A DNA stretch of 64,000 bases from Shinella zoogloeoides (GCF_003574625.1 NZ_QNUJ01000012.1:62001-126000); one strand, 5' to 3'. Counted from the stretch's first letter, positions 1-8,699 are shown. The notes: generated from the letters alone by a model not told the origin. A program made the numbers and translations.

Positions 1-3000
1 GAAGGCGCTCCAGCCGAAGCGCGCGCTCACTGCGTCGCTCACCGCCTTCACCTCCTGCACGACCTCCCGATCCTCGACGGCAAAGGAGAACGCGGTCTTG
101 TAGGCGTCGTCTCCGCCGTTCTTGCGCACCGCCTCGATTTCGACAAGACGGGTCATCGTGCGTTTCGAGACCGCCGGGATCGACAGGGACATATAGGCCC
201 GGCGCTTCTTCTCGCGATCCTGGAAGCGATCTTCATTTCTGCGGAATTCCGTCGCATGCGCGCGCGCCAGAGGCAGGAGGTCATCAAGGGCCGCCATCGC
301 CGAGGCGCGCTCATCGCGTGCCGCCCGGCCGTCGACCATGAGATCGGATCCGTGCAGTCGGCCGAGCCGGTTCGGCGCCGAGGCGAGATCGTCGGCAAGC
401 CTGCGCGGCTCGGTCGAAGAATCCGAAGCGAGCGCGTTCAGCCGGGCCAGCGCCATGTCCGGATCGCGATAGACCTTCTCAAGCACCGGCTGCAGGATCG
501 CCTCCCGCTCCTTCCAACGGTCGGAGGAAAGCTGCGCACGGCGCGCATCCTCCTCAATGCTGCGAGCAAATGCGGTCGTCGGCGGGATTAGGTGATATCC
601 GACAGGGATGTCGGCCGCAATCGTTTCCGCCCGCTCCTCATTATAGGCGATGCTGCGTTCGCGCTCGATCGCAAAGCCAAGCGCGATGCTCGCCCGCTCC
701 CAGAGCCGCGCCACCTGCCCTCGCCTTTCCGCGATCCACGCCAGCCGCCGGGAAGCCCCCTCCTCCATCCCGGCCGCGACCTCGGCAGCCAAGTCGATAC
801 CACGCCGCCGGGCGAAATCGCTGGCATGCGCCTGGTAGCCTTCCTCGCTCTCGAAATCGAGCGTCGTGGTCTTCGCGCCCGAACGGCCGAGACGCTCGAC
901 CATCTGCTTGAACAATTCCGGCCGATGGCTTTCGCGCTCGATCCGCTCCTGACGCACATCGGCGGCTTCCACCTGCTTCGCCGACCAGACATTGCGTTCG
1001 ACTTCACGTTCCTCGGTTCGCTCCTCGCCGGTCTCCTCGTCGACGACGGACACCTTCACCTTGACGGTTTCTACATCATCCTTGCGGAGCAATACGGTAT
1101 CGCCCCTGGAAACGCCTCCCGCCTCCAAGGCCTTAGGCAGACTGACGCCCCAGAGCCGATGCACGGTTCCGTCATCGGTCTTCACGTCGGCATAGGGACT
1201 ATCCTTGGCGTCCTTGTCCTCGGGGCGAAATTTCGTTTCCCCAGTCTCCACAAGCTCGCCGGTGACACCGGCGGCATGATCGGCGCGCGCCCAGCCCCAT
1301 TCCGGCTTCGCCTCGAAATCCTCCCGGGCCGCGTAAAGGACGGCATTGTCGCGATGGCGGGTCATCGCGACATAGGTCAGATGCTGGTCCATCATGCCGG
1401 TGGCGAGCACGAAGGTCCGGTCGACCGTCGCACCCTGGGACTTGTGAATCGTCGCGGCATAGCCGTGATCGACATTGTTATAGCTAGCCTCGCTGATCAC
1501 GACGTCGCGGCCATTGTCGAGACGCACCGAAAGCAGCGGCCCGCCGCGTTCATCGCCGGTGGCAACGACCGTGCCGAGCATGCCGTTCTTCACATACTGC
1601 GGGCCAAGGCCGGGCGCGCGAGGCTCAAGGAACCGGGCATTTTCGAGGAAGATGATACGGTCGCCGGCGGCAAACTCGCGGACCCCGCGCGCGGTGCGGA
1701 AGTCACGCGCGCCGGTGAGCGCGCCGTCGTCGATCATGACCTTGCGCAGGGACTCGTTCAAGGCGCGGACGTCGTCGTTGGTATGGGCAAGCACAAGCAT
1801 CTCGTCGCCGCGAAGGTGAGGCGCATATCCTGTCACGGCGAATTGTTCGACAAGCGCACGGCGCGCGTCCGTCCAATCAGCAACCATGCGGCCGATGATC
1901 TCGTCGCGCGTCTCGGCCTCGACAATCTGATCGTGCGCGGCATAGACGTCGAGACCTTTTTCCACCTCGCCACGGGCGAACAGATACGACGCCTCGCGCG
2001 CCCAATCCTGACGCTGGCGGCGCACACCGGCAAGTTCCGCAAAGCCGATCCGGTCGCTGATCGCGCGAAACGCCGCGCCCGCCTGGATCGGCTGGAGCTG
2101 CATGGCGTCACCGACCAGAACGGCTTTCGCGCCGGCGTCCTCGACCGCCTTGAGGACCCGTGCCATCTGCTGTGAGGAGACCATGCCGGCCTCATCGATG
2201 ACGAAGACGTTGCCACGCTCCAGAAGATCGCGCCCGCCTTGCCACGCAAGCTCCCACGACGCGAGGGTACGCGACTTGATGCCGGAACTGTCTTCCAGCC
2301 CTTCGGCCGCCTTGCCGGACAATGCCGCGCCAAAGACCTGCCGTTCCTCCCCTTCCCAGGCTACCCGGGCGGAGGCAAGCAGGGTCGACTTCCCGGCGCC
2401 GGCAAGACCGACGACGGCCGCGATCGCATTGTCGCCGGTGACATGACGGACGGCGGCAACCTGTTCCATGTCCAGCTTGAACGCCTTTTCCGGATCGGCC
2501 GTTTCGACCTGTCGTACCGTGGCGGAAACCTTTTCAGCGGCGACGCCAAAGCCGGTACGCTTCGACAGAACCTCGGCCGACTGCGCCATGTCATATTCGA
2601 TGCGCAGGATCTCGCGCGTGGTGAAGACCGCAGGCTCCGACGCCTTTCCGGTCTGCGCATCGATCCGCTGCGGCTTCAATGTGATGAGATCGTCCGAGGC
2701 CATCAGCCGCGCCCGGATATTGGCAAAGTCGGCGGGATCGTCGACATAGCGATGCAGCGCCTTGGCGATGTCCTTCTCGTCGAAGGTGGAGCGTTCGTTG
2801 GCGAGCTGCTTCAGCAGAAGCTCCGGTTCCGCAAGCAGCCGGTCGGCCATGTCCTGCCGCCGCGCCAGATCGGCCGGCGCGAAATACATCTCGGCGCCCT
2901 TGCGGGCGAGCGCCGCTTTCTCCGGGCCAAGGTGCTTCTGGGCAATGCCATCGAGCCCCTGCTCGGCATAGGAGCGGCCGTCGAGGCGGATGTCATGGCC

Positions 3001-3645
3001 GGCAAGTGCAAGATGCCGATTGGCCGTTTCCGCCCAGCCGATCTTCCATGCCTTCATCGTCTCCTTGTCGCCGGCCCAGATCTTGTAGACGATCTTGCCG
3101 TTCGGCCGGTCGGGCGTGACGACGCGCAGCGGCTCGCCGTCGTCGCCGAGCACCGCCACCTTCTTCGGCCCGAATCCCTCTTCCGTCAGCGGCCGGAGCG
3201 CCGTCATCAGATGGATATGCGGATTGCCATCCTTGTCGTGATAGACCCAGTCGGCAATCATGCCTTTCGAGGTAAAATTGTCCCCCACGAACTCGCGGAC
3301 CAGGGCGATGTTCTCCGCCCGCGTCAATTCCTCCGGCAGCGCAATGATCAACTCCCGGGCAAGCTGTGCGTCGGCCCGCGTCTCGAAGACGTCGACGGCG
3401 TTCCAGAGCGCCTCGCTCGCCGCCGCCACCGTCTTCCCCTCGACAGCGGTCTTCAGCCACCCAGGGATCTGGTCCGGCAGCGCCAGCTCCTCATGCACCA
3501 GTTCGCGAGCGCCGCCACGGTAGCTGAAGGACGTTCCGGCCTGGTCGTCCATCATCCGGGCGCGGTGACGATAGGCGGCTGCGGAGACGATGCTTCGCCC
3601 TGCCCCCCGTCCTATCACCTGCGCCCTGACGAACATGATCGCCAC
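1..3645 (-). CDS. traA: Conjugative relaxase/helicase TraA (C-terminus beyond window)
   Basis: This is the Ti/rhizobial TraA protein, which nicks oriT, stays on the 5' end of the transferred strand and unwinds the plasmid. The visible 1,215 residues contain an N-terminal MobA/MobL (MobQ-type) relaxase with a candidate catalytic Tyr in SAAAYRH near residue 25 and the metal-binding motif NPHIHLMT near residue 143. A RecD/TraI-type helicase follows, with Walker A GLAGAGKST near residue 410, the motif VFVIDEAGMVS, and the motif VDHGYAATIHKSQG. The reading frame runs off the left edge; family members are usually about 1,100-1,550 residues. I chose GTG at 3645 because AGGAG lies 6 nt upstream and the product then begins (M)AIMFVRAQVI like its relatives; the ATG at 3636 is too far from the AGGAG. 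It is divergent from traC, with oriT between. Confidence 0.95.
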   Translation of the reverse strand, partial: MAIMFVRAQVIGRGAGRSIVSAAAYRHRARMMDDQAGTSFSYRGGARELVHEELALPDQIPGWLKTAVEGKTVAAASEALWNAVDVFETRADAQLARELIIALPEELTRAENIALVREFVGDNFTSKGMIADWVYHDKDGNPHIHLMTALRPLTEEGFGPKKVAVLGDDGEPLRVVTPDRPNGKIVYKIWAGDKETMKAWKIGWAETANRHLALAGHDIRLDGRSYAEQGLDGIAQKHLGPEKAALARKGAEMYFAPADLARRQDMADRLLAEPELLLKQLANERSTFDEKDIAKALHRYVDDPADFANIRARLMASDDLITLKPQRIDAQTGKASEPAVFTTREILRIEYDMAQSAEVLSKRTGFGVAAEKVSATVRQVETADPEKAFKLDMEQVAAVRHVTGDNAIAAVVGLAGAGKSTLLASARVAWEGEERQVFGAALSGKAAEGLEDSSGIKSRTLASWELAWQGGRDLLERGNVFVIDEAGMVSSQQMARVLKAVEDAGAKAVLVGDAMQLQPIQAGAAFRAISDRIGFAELAGVRRQRQDWAREASYLFARGEVEKGLDVYAAHDQIVEAETRDEIIGRMVADWTDARRALVEQFAVTGYAPHLRGDEMLVLAHTNDDVRALNESLRKVMIDDGALTGARDFRTARGVREFAAGDRIIFLENARFLEPRAPGLGPQYVKNGMLGTVVATGDERGGPLLSVRLDNGRDVVISEASYNNVDHGYAATIHKSQGATVDRTFVLATGMMDQHLTYVAMTRHRDNAVLYAAREDFEAKPEWGWARADHAAGVTGELVETGETKFRPEDKDAKDSPYADVKTDDGTVHRLWGVSLPKALEAGGVSRGDTVLLRKDDVETVKVKVSVVDEETGEERTEEREVERNVWSAKQVEAADVRQERIERESHRPELFKQMVERLGRSGAKTTTLDFESEEGYQAHASDFARRRGIDLAAEVAAGMEEGASRRLAWIAERRGQVARLWERASIALGFAIERERSIAYNEERAETIAADIPVGYHLIPPTTAFARSIEEDARRAQLSSDRWKEREAILQPVLEKVYRDPDMALARLNALASDSSTEPRRLADDLASAPNRLGRLHGSDLMVDGRAARDERASAMAALDDLLPLARAHATEFRRNEDRFQDREKKRRAYMSLSIPAVSKRTMTRLVEIEAVRKNGGDDAYKTAFSFAVEDREVVQEVKAVSDAVSARFGWSAF

Positions 3646-3664
3646 TGCCGTCTCCTAACCTTCC

Positions 3665-3702
3665 AAGCACGTCGCGCCAGCGACGTATATTGCGCCCTCA
3701 AA
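3665..3702 (+). other. oriT: Origin of transfer (oriT), RSF1010/Ti type
   Basis: A 7-bp inverted repeat ACGTCGC-gcca-GCGACGT (3669-3686) is followed directly by ATATTGCGCCCTCA. This matches the layout of the RSF1010 and Ti plasmid oriT, where the relaxase binds the inverted repeat and cuts within TGCG/CCCT. By that analogy the cut would fall between 3694 and 3695 of the + strand, and the 5' end starting CCCTCA would lead rightwards into the recipient. It sits between divergent traA and traC, as in Ti plasmids. Further palindromes follow (3706-3724 ATCGGACC-gca-GGTCCGAT; GCCGGAATTCCGGC near 3752-3765) and may be accessory binding sites. Confidence 0.85.
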
Positions 3703-3797
3703 TCGATCGGACCGCAGGTCCGATGCCGCTTTTCCGGAAAACGGCCCAAGCCGGAATTCCGGCATCGACGTTTTGGGGACTTGCACACGGTAGCTTA

Positions 3798-3842
3798 TTT
3801 TACTATCGTTTTCTAGTCAGTATAATCATCCAAATGATGATT
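3798..3842 (+). promoter_or_regulatory. traCDG promoter and palindromic operator
   Basis: A likely -35 TTTTAC (3798-3803) and a perfect -10 TATAAT (3821-3826) are separated by 17 bp, about 40 bp before traC. A 7-bp inverted repeat AATCATC-caaat-GATGATT (3824-3842) overlaps the -10 and the expected transcription start, which is where a repressor would bind. The element resembles the one upstream of the DUF1173 gene at 24565-24594. Confidence 0.6.
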
Positions 3843-3865
3843 GTTCACGCGGAAAGGATAGCGAT

Positions 3866-4153
3866 ATGGCCGGAAAATCCTCGATTGTTGATATTGATAC
3901 GCAGATCGAGAGACTTCGCGAACGTAGAAAACTTTTGATAGTTAAATCGGCGGATCGGTTCGCCCGTGCGGCGACGAAGTCGGGCCTGGCTGAGATGGAG
4001 ATCGCCGACGAGGAGGTCGATCGCATCTTCGAGGAGATCGCCGCGCGATTTCGGGAAGGGAAAAAGAAAAGGCCTGCTGGCGCATCTGCTGCGTCGCGTG
4101 GATCGGCAGATGGCGGCACTGGAGCGGCGACGGAGGTTTCTCATGACGGCTGA
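3866..4153 (+). CDS. traC: Conjugal transfer protein TraC
   Basis: This 95-residue protein starts MAGKSSIVDIDTQIERLRER and matches the small TraC of Ti/rhizobial plasmids in size, charge and position. TraC is thought to be an accessory relaxosome protein that helps TraA at oriT. The first 35 residues form an amphipathic, Arg/Lys-rich helix, and the C-terminal third is Ala/Ser/Gly-rich and probably disordered. AAAGGA stands 7 nt before the ATG. It is the first gene of traC-traD-traG; traD starts inside its last codons (11-bp overlap), which suggests translational coupling. Confidence 0.88.
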   Translation: MAGKSSIVDIDTQIERLRERRKLLIVKSADRFARAATKSGLAEMEIADEEVDRIFEEIAARFREGKKKRPAGASAASRGSADGGTGAATEVSHDG

Positions 4154-4376
4154 GCGGAAGAAGGAAGCCCGCGAAAAATTCATGCTCGGCGGCATCGTCG
4201 TGCGGGCAGGTCTGTCGAAGATCGACCGGGCCTTCCTCCTCGGCGGATTGCTCGAACTCGCGACGATCAGGCCAGGAACATCGGAGCACCGGCGGCTGCG
4301 CGATATCGGCGAAGAGGCATTCAGGGCACCGGCGCTCGACGGCATGGGTGGCGGCATGGTGGAGGCGGCTGAATGA
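4143..4376 (+). CDS. traD: Conjugal transfer protein TraD
   Basis: This 77-residue protein starts MTAERKKEAREKFMLGGIVV and has the TraD pattern of a basic N-terminus, a Gly-rich segment (GGIVVRAGL) and an Ala/Leu helix (DRAFLLGGLLELA). TraD of Ti plasmids is a small protein of uncertain biochemical role needed for, or aiding, DNA processing with TraC and TraG. The frame stays open further upstream, but ATG 4143 gives the family's usual N-terminus and overlaps the end of traC. Its stop overlaps the traG start (ATGA), so the three genes are coupled. Confidence 0.82.
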   Translation: MTAERKKEAREKFMLGGIVVRAGLSKIDRAFLLGGLLELATIRPGTSEHRRLRDIGEEAFRAPALDGMGGGMVEAAE

Positions 4377-6292
4377 CGACGCTGACCAAACCGCATCCGA
4401 GCCTGCTGCTGGTTCTGGTGCCGATCGCCGTCACGGCATTCGCCTTCTATGTTGCCGGCTGGCGCTGGCCGGCGCTTGCAGTCGGCATGTCGGGCAAAAC
4501 GGCGTACTGGTTCCTGCGGGCCGCGCCATTGCCGGCGCTTCTGCTCGGGCCGCTTGCCGGGCTTCTCACCGTCTGGGCGCTGCCGCTGCATCTGCGGAGA
4601 CCGATCGCCGTGGCGAGCCTTCTCAGCTTTCTGCTCGTCGCCGGGTTCTACGGGCTGCGGGAATTCGCGCGGCTTTCTCCGTTCGTGGAGAACGGAGCGG
4701 TGTCATGGGACGGAGCGCTTTCGTTTCTCGACAGGATAGCCATCGGAGCGGCCGTCGCCGGCTTTATCGCCGTCGCGGTCGCCGCGCGCATCTCGACGGT
4801 CGTGCCCGAACCGGTGAAGCGCGCCAAGCGCGGAATCTTCGGGGACGCAAACTGGCTTCCGATGGCGGCGGCAGGAAAGCTCTTTCCGCCTGACGGCGAG
4901 ATCGTCGTCGGTGAGCGCTACCGGGTCGACAAGGATATCGTCCGGGACGTACCCTTCGATCCCTATGATCGCTCGACATGGGGAAAAGGCGGAACCGCGC
5001 CGCTCCTCACCTACAAGCTGAACTTCGACTCCACCCATATGCTGTTCTTTTCGGGCTCGGGGGGATTCAAGACCACGAGCAACGTCATACCGACGACGTT
5101 GCTCTACAGCGGTCCCTTGATCTGCCTCGATCCCTCCACGGAGATCGCGCCGATGGTCGTCGAGCACCGCACCCGCGCGCTCGGGCGCGAGGTGATGGTG
5201 CTCGACCCGATGAACCCCGTCATGGGCTTCAACGTCCTCGACGTCATCGAGACCTCGCTGAAGAAGGAAGAGGACATAGTCGGCATCGCGCACATGCTGC
5301 TGTCGGAAAGCGTGCGCATCGATACATCGACCGGCTCCTATTTCCAGAACCAGGCGCACAATCTCCTGACGGGCCTCCTCGCCCATGTGATGCTTTCGCC
5401 GGAATACGAGGGACGGCGAAACCTGCGCAGCCTTCGGCAGATCGTTTCCGAACCGGAGCCGTCCGTGCTCGCCATGCTGCGCGATATTCAGGAACATTCC
5501 GCATCCGCCTTCATCCGTGAAACGCTGGGCGTCTTCACCAACATGACCGAACAGACGTTCAGCGGCGTCTATTCGACCGCGTCGAAGGATACGCAATGGC
5601 TGTCGCTCGAAGGCTACGCCGCGCTCGTCTGCGGCAATGCGTTCAAGTCGAGCGATCTCGTCAGCGGAGAGAAGGACATTTTCCTGAACTTGCCCGGCGA
5701 CATTCTGCAATCCTATCCGGGTATCGGCCGGGTGATCATCGGCGCGCTGATCAAGGCGATGGTGCAAGCCGATGGCGGCTTCAGGCGGCGGGCGCTGTTC
5801 ATGCTGGATGAGGTGGATCTGCTCGGCTACATGCGCGCGCTCGAAGAGGCGCGCGACCGCGGTCGCAAGCACGGCATCACCATGATGCTGCTCTACCAGT
5901 CGGTCGGGCAGCTGGAGCGGCATTTCGGCAGAGACGGCGCGACGTCGTGGATCGACGGATGCGCCTTTGCAAGCTACTCGGCGATCAAGTCGATGGAGAC
6001 GGCCAAGAACGTCTCGGCGCTGTGCGGTGTGATGACGGTAGAGGTCAAGGGAGATTCGCGCGACGTCAGCTTCGCCACGAAGAACGGCTCACCGCGAAAA
6101 TCGGAGAACATCACCTATCAAGCGCGACCGTTGCTCCTGCCTCATGAAGTGACCCAGACCATGCGAAAGGATGAGCAGATCATCATCGTGCAAGGCCATA
6201 GCCCGATCCGCTGCGGGCGGGCGATGTACTTCCGGCGGAAGGATATGAACAAGGCAGCAAAGCCCAACCGGTTCGCCAAGCGTCATCGCTGA
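4373..6292 (+). CDS. traG: Type IV coupling protein TraG (VirD4 family)
   Basis: TraG is the inner-membrane ATPase that links the TraA-DNA complex to the mating-pair formation channel. The 639 residues begin with hydrophobic segments typical of coupling proteins (about residues 10-30, 45-65, 75-95 and 120-140). The cytoplasmic NTPase follows, with Walker A SGSGGFKTT near residue 230 and Walker B LFMLDEVDLLG near residue 477. Length is normal for Ti-type TraG. The start overlaps the traD stop by four bases. No trb (mating-pair formation) genes are visible, so they must lie elsewhere if the plasmid is self-transmissible. Confidence 0.95.
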   Translation: MTTLTKPHPSLLLVLVPIAVTAFAFYVAGWRWPALAVGMSGKTAYWFLRAAPLPALLLGPLAGLLTVWALPLHLRRPIAVASLLSFLLVAGFYGLREFARLSPFVENGAVSWDGALSFLDRIAIGAAVAGFIAVAVAARISTVVPEPVKRAKRGIFGDANWLPMAAAGKLFPPDGEIVVGERYRVDKDIVRDVPFDPYDRSTWGKGGTAPLLTYKLNFDSTHMLFFSGSGGFKTTSNVIPTTLLYSGPLICLDPSTEIAPMVVEHRTRALGREVMVLDPMNPVMGFNVLDVIETSLKKEEDIVGIAHMLLSESVRIDTSTGSYFQNQAHNLLTGLLAHVMLSPEYEGRRNLRSLRQIVSEPEPSVLAMLRDIQEHSASAFIRETLGVFTNMTEQTFSGVYSTASKDTQWLSLEGYAALVCGNAFKSSDLVSGEKDIFLNLPGDILQSYPGIGRVIIGALIKAMVQADGGFRRRALFMLDEVDLLGYMRALEEARDRGRKHGITMMLLYQSVGQLERHFGRDGATSWIDGCAFASYSAIKSMETAKNVSALCGVMTVEVKGDSRDVSFATKNGSPRKSENITYQARPLLLPHEVTQTMRKDEQIIIVQGHSPIRCGRAMYFRRKDMNKAAKPNRFAKRHR

Positions 6293-6328
6293 TTGCAGCA
6301 AGGGACCGATGCGGACGCGCGCGGCGCG

Positions 6329-6718
6329 TTATGGATCGGTACGGCGATAGCGTTCGGCCGGGTCGGTCTCGCCCGGCGGCGTGATCCAGTCGACGAACCT
6401 GGAATAGCCCATGGCGAAGGCGATCGAGCCGATGGCCATCAGAAGGATGGCCCAAGGGGGCATTCCGGGCGAAGCCTCCGGTTTGACGAAGGCTGCGAAG
6501 GCAAGCAACAGCATCACCATGCCGCCGAGGATCATCACGTTGACGACCGGGCGCAGCGCGGAAAGGACGGCGAAGGCAATGTACCACGCGGCATGGAGCG
6601 TTGCCGCCACCATGGCGACGACAATCACGAACGGGAGCCGAACGACGAAGCGCAGCGCGCGCGAAGCGGCGCTGCGCTTCGTCGCGCCGGTCTCGGTGGC
6701 TTTAGGCTCCATGGACAT
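6329..6718 (-). CDS. Small multi-pass membrane protein, conserved next to traG
   Basis: This 129-residue protein has a short basic N-terminus and about three hydrophobic stretches (residues 25-50, 55-85 and 92-112), so it is probably an inner-membrane protein. AAGGAG lies 7 nt before the chosen ATG; a second ATG two codons downstream is possible. It is convergent with traG, and its stop is only about 35 bp from the traG stop. I recognise it as a plasmid-associated hypothetical but cannot name a function; a role in transfer or entry is only suggested by position. Confidence 0.75.
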   Translation of the reverse strand: MSMEPKATETGATKRSAASRALRFVVRLPFVIVVAMVAATLHAAWYIAFAVLSALRPVVNVMILGGMVMLLLAFAAFVKPEASPGMPPWAILLMAIGSIAFAMGYSRFVDWITPPGETDPAERYRRTDP

Positions 6719-6833
6719 GGCTGGCTCCTTGGACGGGCGAACTCTTGCTTACGAGAGAGTCTAGTCCCGCAAAAGGATCCAGACAACAACGGCGCGACCG
6801 GTCCGTAGCGTGTCGCGCGCAGTGAGAGTTGAA

Positions 6834-6853
6834 GGGAGGCGTGAACGCCTCCC
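6834..6853. terminator. Bidirectional terminator-like hairpin
   Basis: A perfect 9-bp stem GGGAGGCGT-ga-ACGCCTCCC lies just past the stop of the minus-strand gene 6864-7304 and is followed on the + strand by TTCTTCTT. It probably ends transcription of that gene before the membrane-protein gene. Confidence 0.55.
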
Positions 6854-6863
6854 TTCTTCTTGT

Positions 6864-7304
6864 TCAGACGCGAGCCGCGACGAACCGGATGCCGGTTTGC
6901 TGGCGGATGCGGTCGAGAATATCGAAGAGGCCCTCCTGGTCAGCCGCCGGAACGATGGTGTAGTCGAGATCCACCTCGCAAACGTCGTCCTCGATGACGA
7001 CCTTCTCGCTGATTTCGTCGAGGATGGAGATCGAGCCCGACTTGATCCATCGGCGTTCGAAGTGTGTGCAGACATGGTAGATCTCGTAAAGGAAATCTCC
7101 CGCCCAGGTGCCCTTGTCAGCGGCAAACTGCTTCTCCGTCTCCATTTCCTCAAGAAGCGCCGCAGCAACCTCGTCGAGCTTCGTGACCAGCGTGTCATGC
7201 AGGTCGCGCGCGAACGCGCTCTTGCATGCCGCTCGGTTCGCGACGACTTCGGTGCGAAAGGCGGCGATGGTCGGAACGAGTGTGAGTGCGTTGAACGTCA
7301 TCAT
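6864..7304 (-). CDS. Conserved plasmid hypothetical protein (146 aa)
   Basis: The frame is open much further upstream, but the ATG at 7304 has AGGAG 7 nt before it and starts the well-behaved part of the protein (MMTFNALTLVPTIAAFRTEV). The product is acidic and mostly helical, with no signal peptide or membrane segment: a Leu/Glu-rich middle (KLDEVAAALLEEMETEKQF), one His-Cys-His cluster (YHVCTHFERR) and a C-terminal acidic domain. I do not recognise a family with a known role. It lies directly downstream of the long inverted repeat at 7347-7466, which may carry its promoter. Confidence 0.75.
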   Translation of the reverse strand: MMTFNALTLVPTIAAFRTEVVANRAACKSAFARDLHDTLVTKLDEVAAALLEEMETEKQFAADKGTWAGDFLYEIYHVCTHFERRWIKSGSISILDEISEKVVIEDDVCEVDLDYTIVPAADQEGLFDILDRIRQQTGIRFVAARV

Positions 7305-7346
7305 GATATGTCTCCTTTCGATTGACGAAAGGTGTCGACGTTGTTG

Positions 7347-7466
7347 CCCGGCGGGGGTCAAGGACCGCGGAACGCGGCATGCAAGCGGCAACGCTGATTT
7401 TCCGGCGTCGCCCAACAGGCGGTGGCGGAAAATCAGCGTTGCCGCGCCGTCCTTGAGGCCCGGTGG
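7347..7466. repeat. Long nested inverted repeat IR1
   Basis: The core is a perfect 20-bp inverted repeat (7385-7404 against 7426-7445, sharing GCTGATTTTCC) around a 21-nt spacer that can itself pair. Imperfect outer arms continue the symmetry (about 7347-7370 against 7446-7466, sharing GTCCTTGA). The centre is 111 bp upstream of the start codon at 7304. It belongs to a family of five such structures (see IR2-IR5). As single-stranded DNA or RNA it would fold into one long hairpin. Confidence 0.9.
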
Positions 7467-7499
7467 GCTGGCGTAGAATGGGAAGTCAGAAGAAGAGCC

Positions 7500-7599
7500 C
7501 GCGGCCCGAAGGGCCGCGCCGTCTCCGGCGATCAGCCGGCGGGGTGCGCGAGGGGCATCCCCTTGCGATGAGACGGCCGGTCGATCCGGCTGTCTCGTC
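7500..7599 (+). ncRNA. Structured element, copy A (four hairpins)
   Basis: Four consecutive stems are visible: CGCGGCCC/GGGCCGCG (7500-7518), CCGGC-gatca-GCCGG (7525-7539), GGGGTGC/GCATCCCC (about 7541-7562), and a 14-bp stem with loop TCGAT (7567-7599). Copy B at 8080-8181 repeats the order with compensatory base changes in stems 1 and 4, which argues for selection on structure rather than on sequence or protein. Whether it works as RNA or as folded single-stranded DNA is unknown. The spacer 7305-7680 (376 bp) holds only IR1 and this element, plus a further CGTGCGGGA/TCCCGCACG stem after 7630. Confidence 0.6.
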
Positions 7600-7680
7600 C
7601 GGCACGCGTGAGCATCATCAAGGGCCGAAACGTGCGGGACCGCCGATCCGCTCCCGCACGCGAAGGATGGGACTGCTTCC

Positions 7681-7869
7681 CTAGAAGGGAAGCTCGTCCC
7701 AGTCGGGGCTCGCCCGCAGTTCGGCGATTGCCTCGGCACGCTCGCCAATCAGCTTGTCGAGCACGACCTTGCTCCAGTACCGCTCGATTTCGGGTGCGTC
7801 GCAGCTGTAGAGGTTGTCCTCTACCTCTGCGATCATCTGGTCGATATCCAGGTGGTTCTTGGTACGCAT
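7681..7869 (-). CDS. Small acidic hypothetical protein (62 aa)
   Basis: The ATG has GGAGA 6 nt upstream. The product, starting MRTKNHLDIDQMIAEVEDNL, is acidic and helical with no membrane segment. It keeps the same context as its neighbours: a small gene with a long inverted repeat (IR2) centred about 107 bp upstream. I do not recognise a domain. Codon use looks like that of the surrounding plasmid genes, so I take it as real. Confidence 0.65.
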   Translation of the reverse strand: MRTKNHLDIDQMIAEVEDNLYSCDAPEIERYWSKVVLDKLIGERAEAIAELRASPDWDELPF

Positions 7870-7886
7870 CTTCGTCTCCTTCGCTT

Positions 7887-8066
7887 CAATGACGAAGCGG
7901 GCCTATCGCTTCTCGACGAGCGGGTCAGGGACCGCGAAGCGGCCGCCGGGGCGGGGAGTGGGGGAGCCGATTTTGTTGGCGGGCGCTACGGCGACCGACG
8001 ACAAAATTGGGGGCACCGCTCATCCTTGAGGCGCTTGTCGGGAAGCGATAGGCTAGGTCGTCATTG
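7887..8066. repeat. Long nested inverted repeat IR2
   Basis: Outer arms of about 41 nt (7887-7927 against 8027-8066) share long blocks such as GAAGCGATAGGC and TCGTCATT. The inner part has CCGATTTTGT (7971-7980) pairing with ACAAAATTGG (about 8000-8010) with one G-T pair. The centre is about 107 bp upstream of the start codon of the 62-residue gene ending at 7681. It shares the GTGGGGGAGCCGATTTT block with IR3. Confidence 0.85.
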
Positions 8067-8079
8067 AGAGAGAGATAGC

Positions 8080-8181
8080 CACGGCCCCCAAGGGCCGTGT
8101 CCATCTCCGGCGACCAGCCGGCGGGGTGTGCGAGGGGTATCCCATTGCGGCAAAGTGGCCGGTCGATCCGGCTGCTTTGCC
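8080..8181 (+). ncRNA. Structured element, copy B (four hairpins)
   Basis: This has the same order of stems as copy A: CACGGCCC/GGGCCGTG (8080-8099), CCGGC-gacca-GCCGG (8107-8121), GGGGTGT/GTATCCC (8123-8143), and a 14-bp stem with loop TCGAT (8149-8181). Relative to copy A, at least four base pairs of stem 4 and the outer pairs of stem 1 change on both sides. It ends about 210 bp before the WGR gene. The spacer 7870-8392 (523 bp) otherwise holds IR2 and a small inverted repeat at 8321-8348. Confidence 0.6.
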
Positions 8182-8320
8182 CAGCGAGAGTGAGCGTGAC
8201 CGCAGGCCGAGACGGCTTCGCCGGCTCGGGGAGCGACGGCACGGCGCGAGTAGGGAGCGGTCGGCCAAGGGCCGGCTCGCCCAGATCACCTTTCCTCTGA
8301 ACCGTCCACCTATCAGGAAA

Positions 8321-8348
8321 TTGAATCGAACCCGGCCCTCCGATTCAA
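8321..8348 (+). promoter_or_regulatory. Operator-like inverted repeat before the WGR gene
   Basis: TTGAATCG (8321-8328) and CGATTCAA (8341-8348) form a perfect 8-bp inverted repeat with a 12-nt spacer, 45 bp upstream of the WGR start. It could bind a dimeric regulator; no partner is evident. Confidence 0.4.
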
Positions 8349-8392
8349 AAGTGTCGTTGGACGTCGATCGGCGAACGGGCGATCTTCTCGCC

Positions 8393-8662
8393 ATGCTGAT
8401 GCAACCCTATCATCTCTATACGGAACGCCTGGATGCTGGCCGGAATATGGCGCGCTTCTATGCCCTTGCGATCGAGCAGACGCTGTTCGGGACACCCTGC
8501 CTGGTCCGGCGATGGGGACGGATCGGGACTGGCGGTCAGGCGAAGGTGCATCATTTCGAGCGGGAAGAGGACGCGGTCGCGATGTTCCTGGCGCTGCTTC
8601 GGGTGAGACGGTCTCGCGGATACGCCACGAAAGCCACGGGCTCGATGCATGGGCGGCGCTAA
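8393..8662 (+). CDS. WGR domain protein
   Basis: This 89-residue protein is a stand-alone WGR domain. It shows the typical order: a variable YxLYTERLDAGRNMARFYAL start, then RRWGRIGTGGQAKVHHF containing the WGR signature, and a C-terminal helix EDAVAMFLALLRVRRSRGY. WGR domains bind nucleic acid and occur in PARPs and MolR-like proteins; single-domain forms are common on rhizobial plasmids with unknown targets. It is one of few + strand genes in this block. The start is uncertain: ATG 8393, ATG 8399 and an upstream GTG 8351 are all in frame, none with a strong Shine-Dalgarno. Confidence 0.85.
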   Translation: MLMQPYHLYTERLDAGRNMARFYALAIEQTLFGTPCLVRRWGRIGTGGQAKVHHFEREEDAVAMFLALLRVRRSRGYATKATGSMHGRR

Positions 8663-8699
8663 ACGACGATCGGAAGGATGGGATGGGAAGCGGAGCTTC

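Noticed and set aside
592-3816. Long + strand open frames (592-2175 and 2239-3816)
   Set aside because: They are antisense shadows of traA, whose minus-strand frame has clear relaxase and helicase motifs across the whole stretch.
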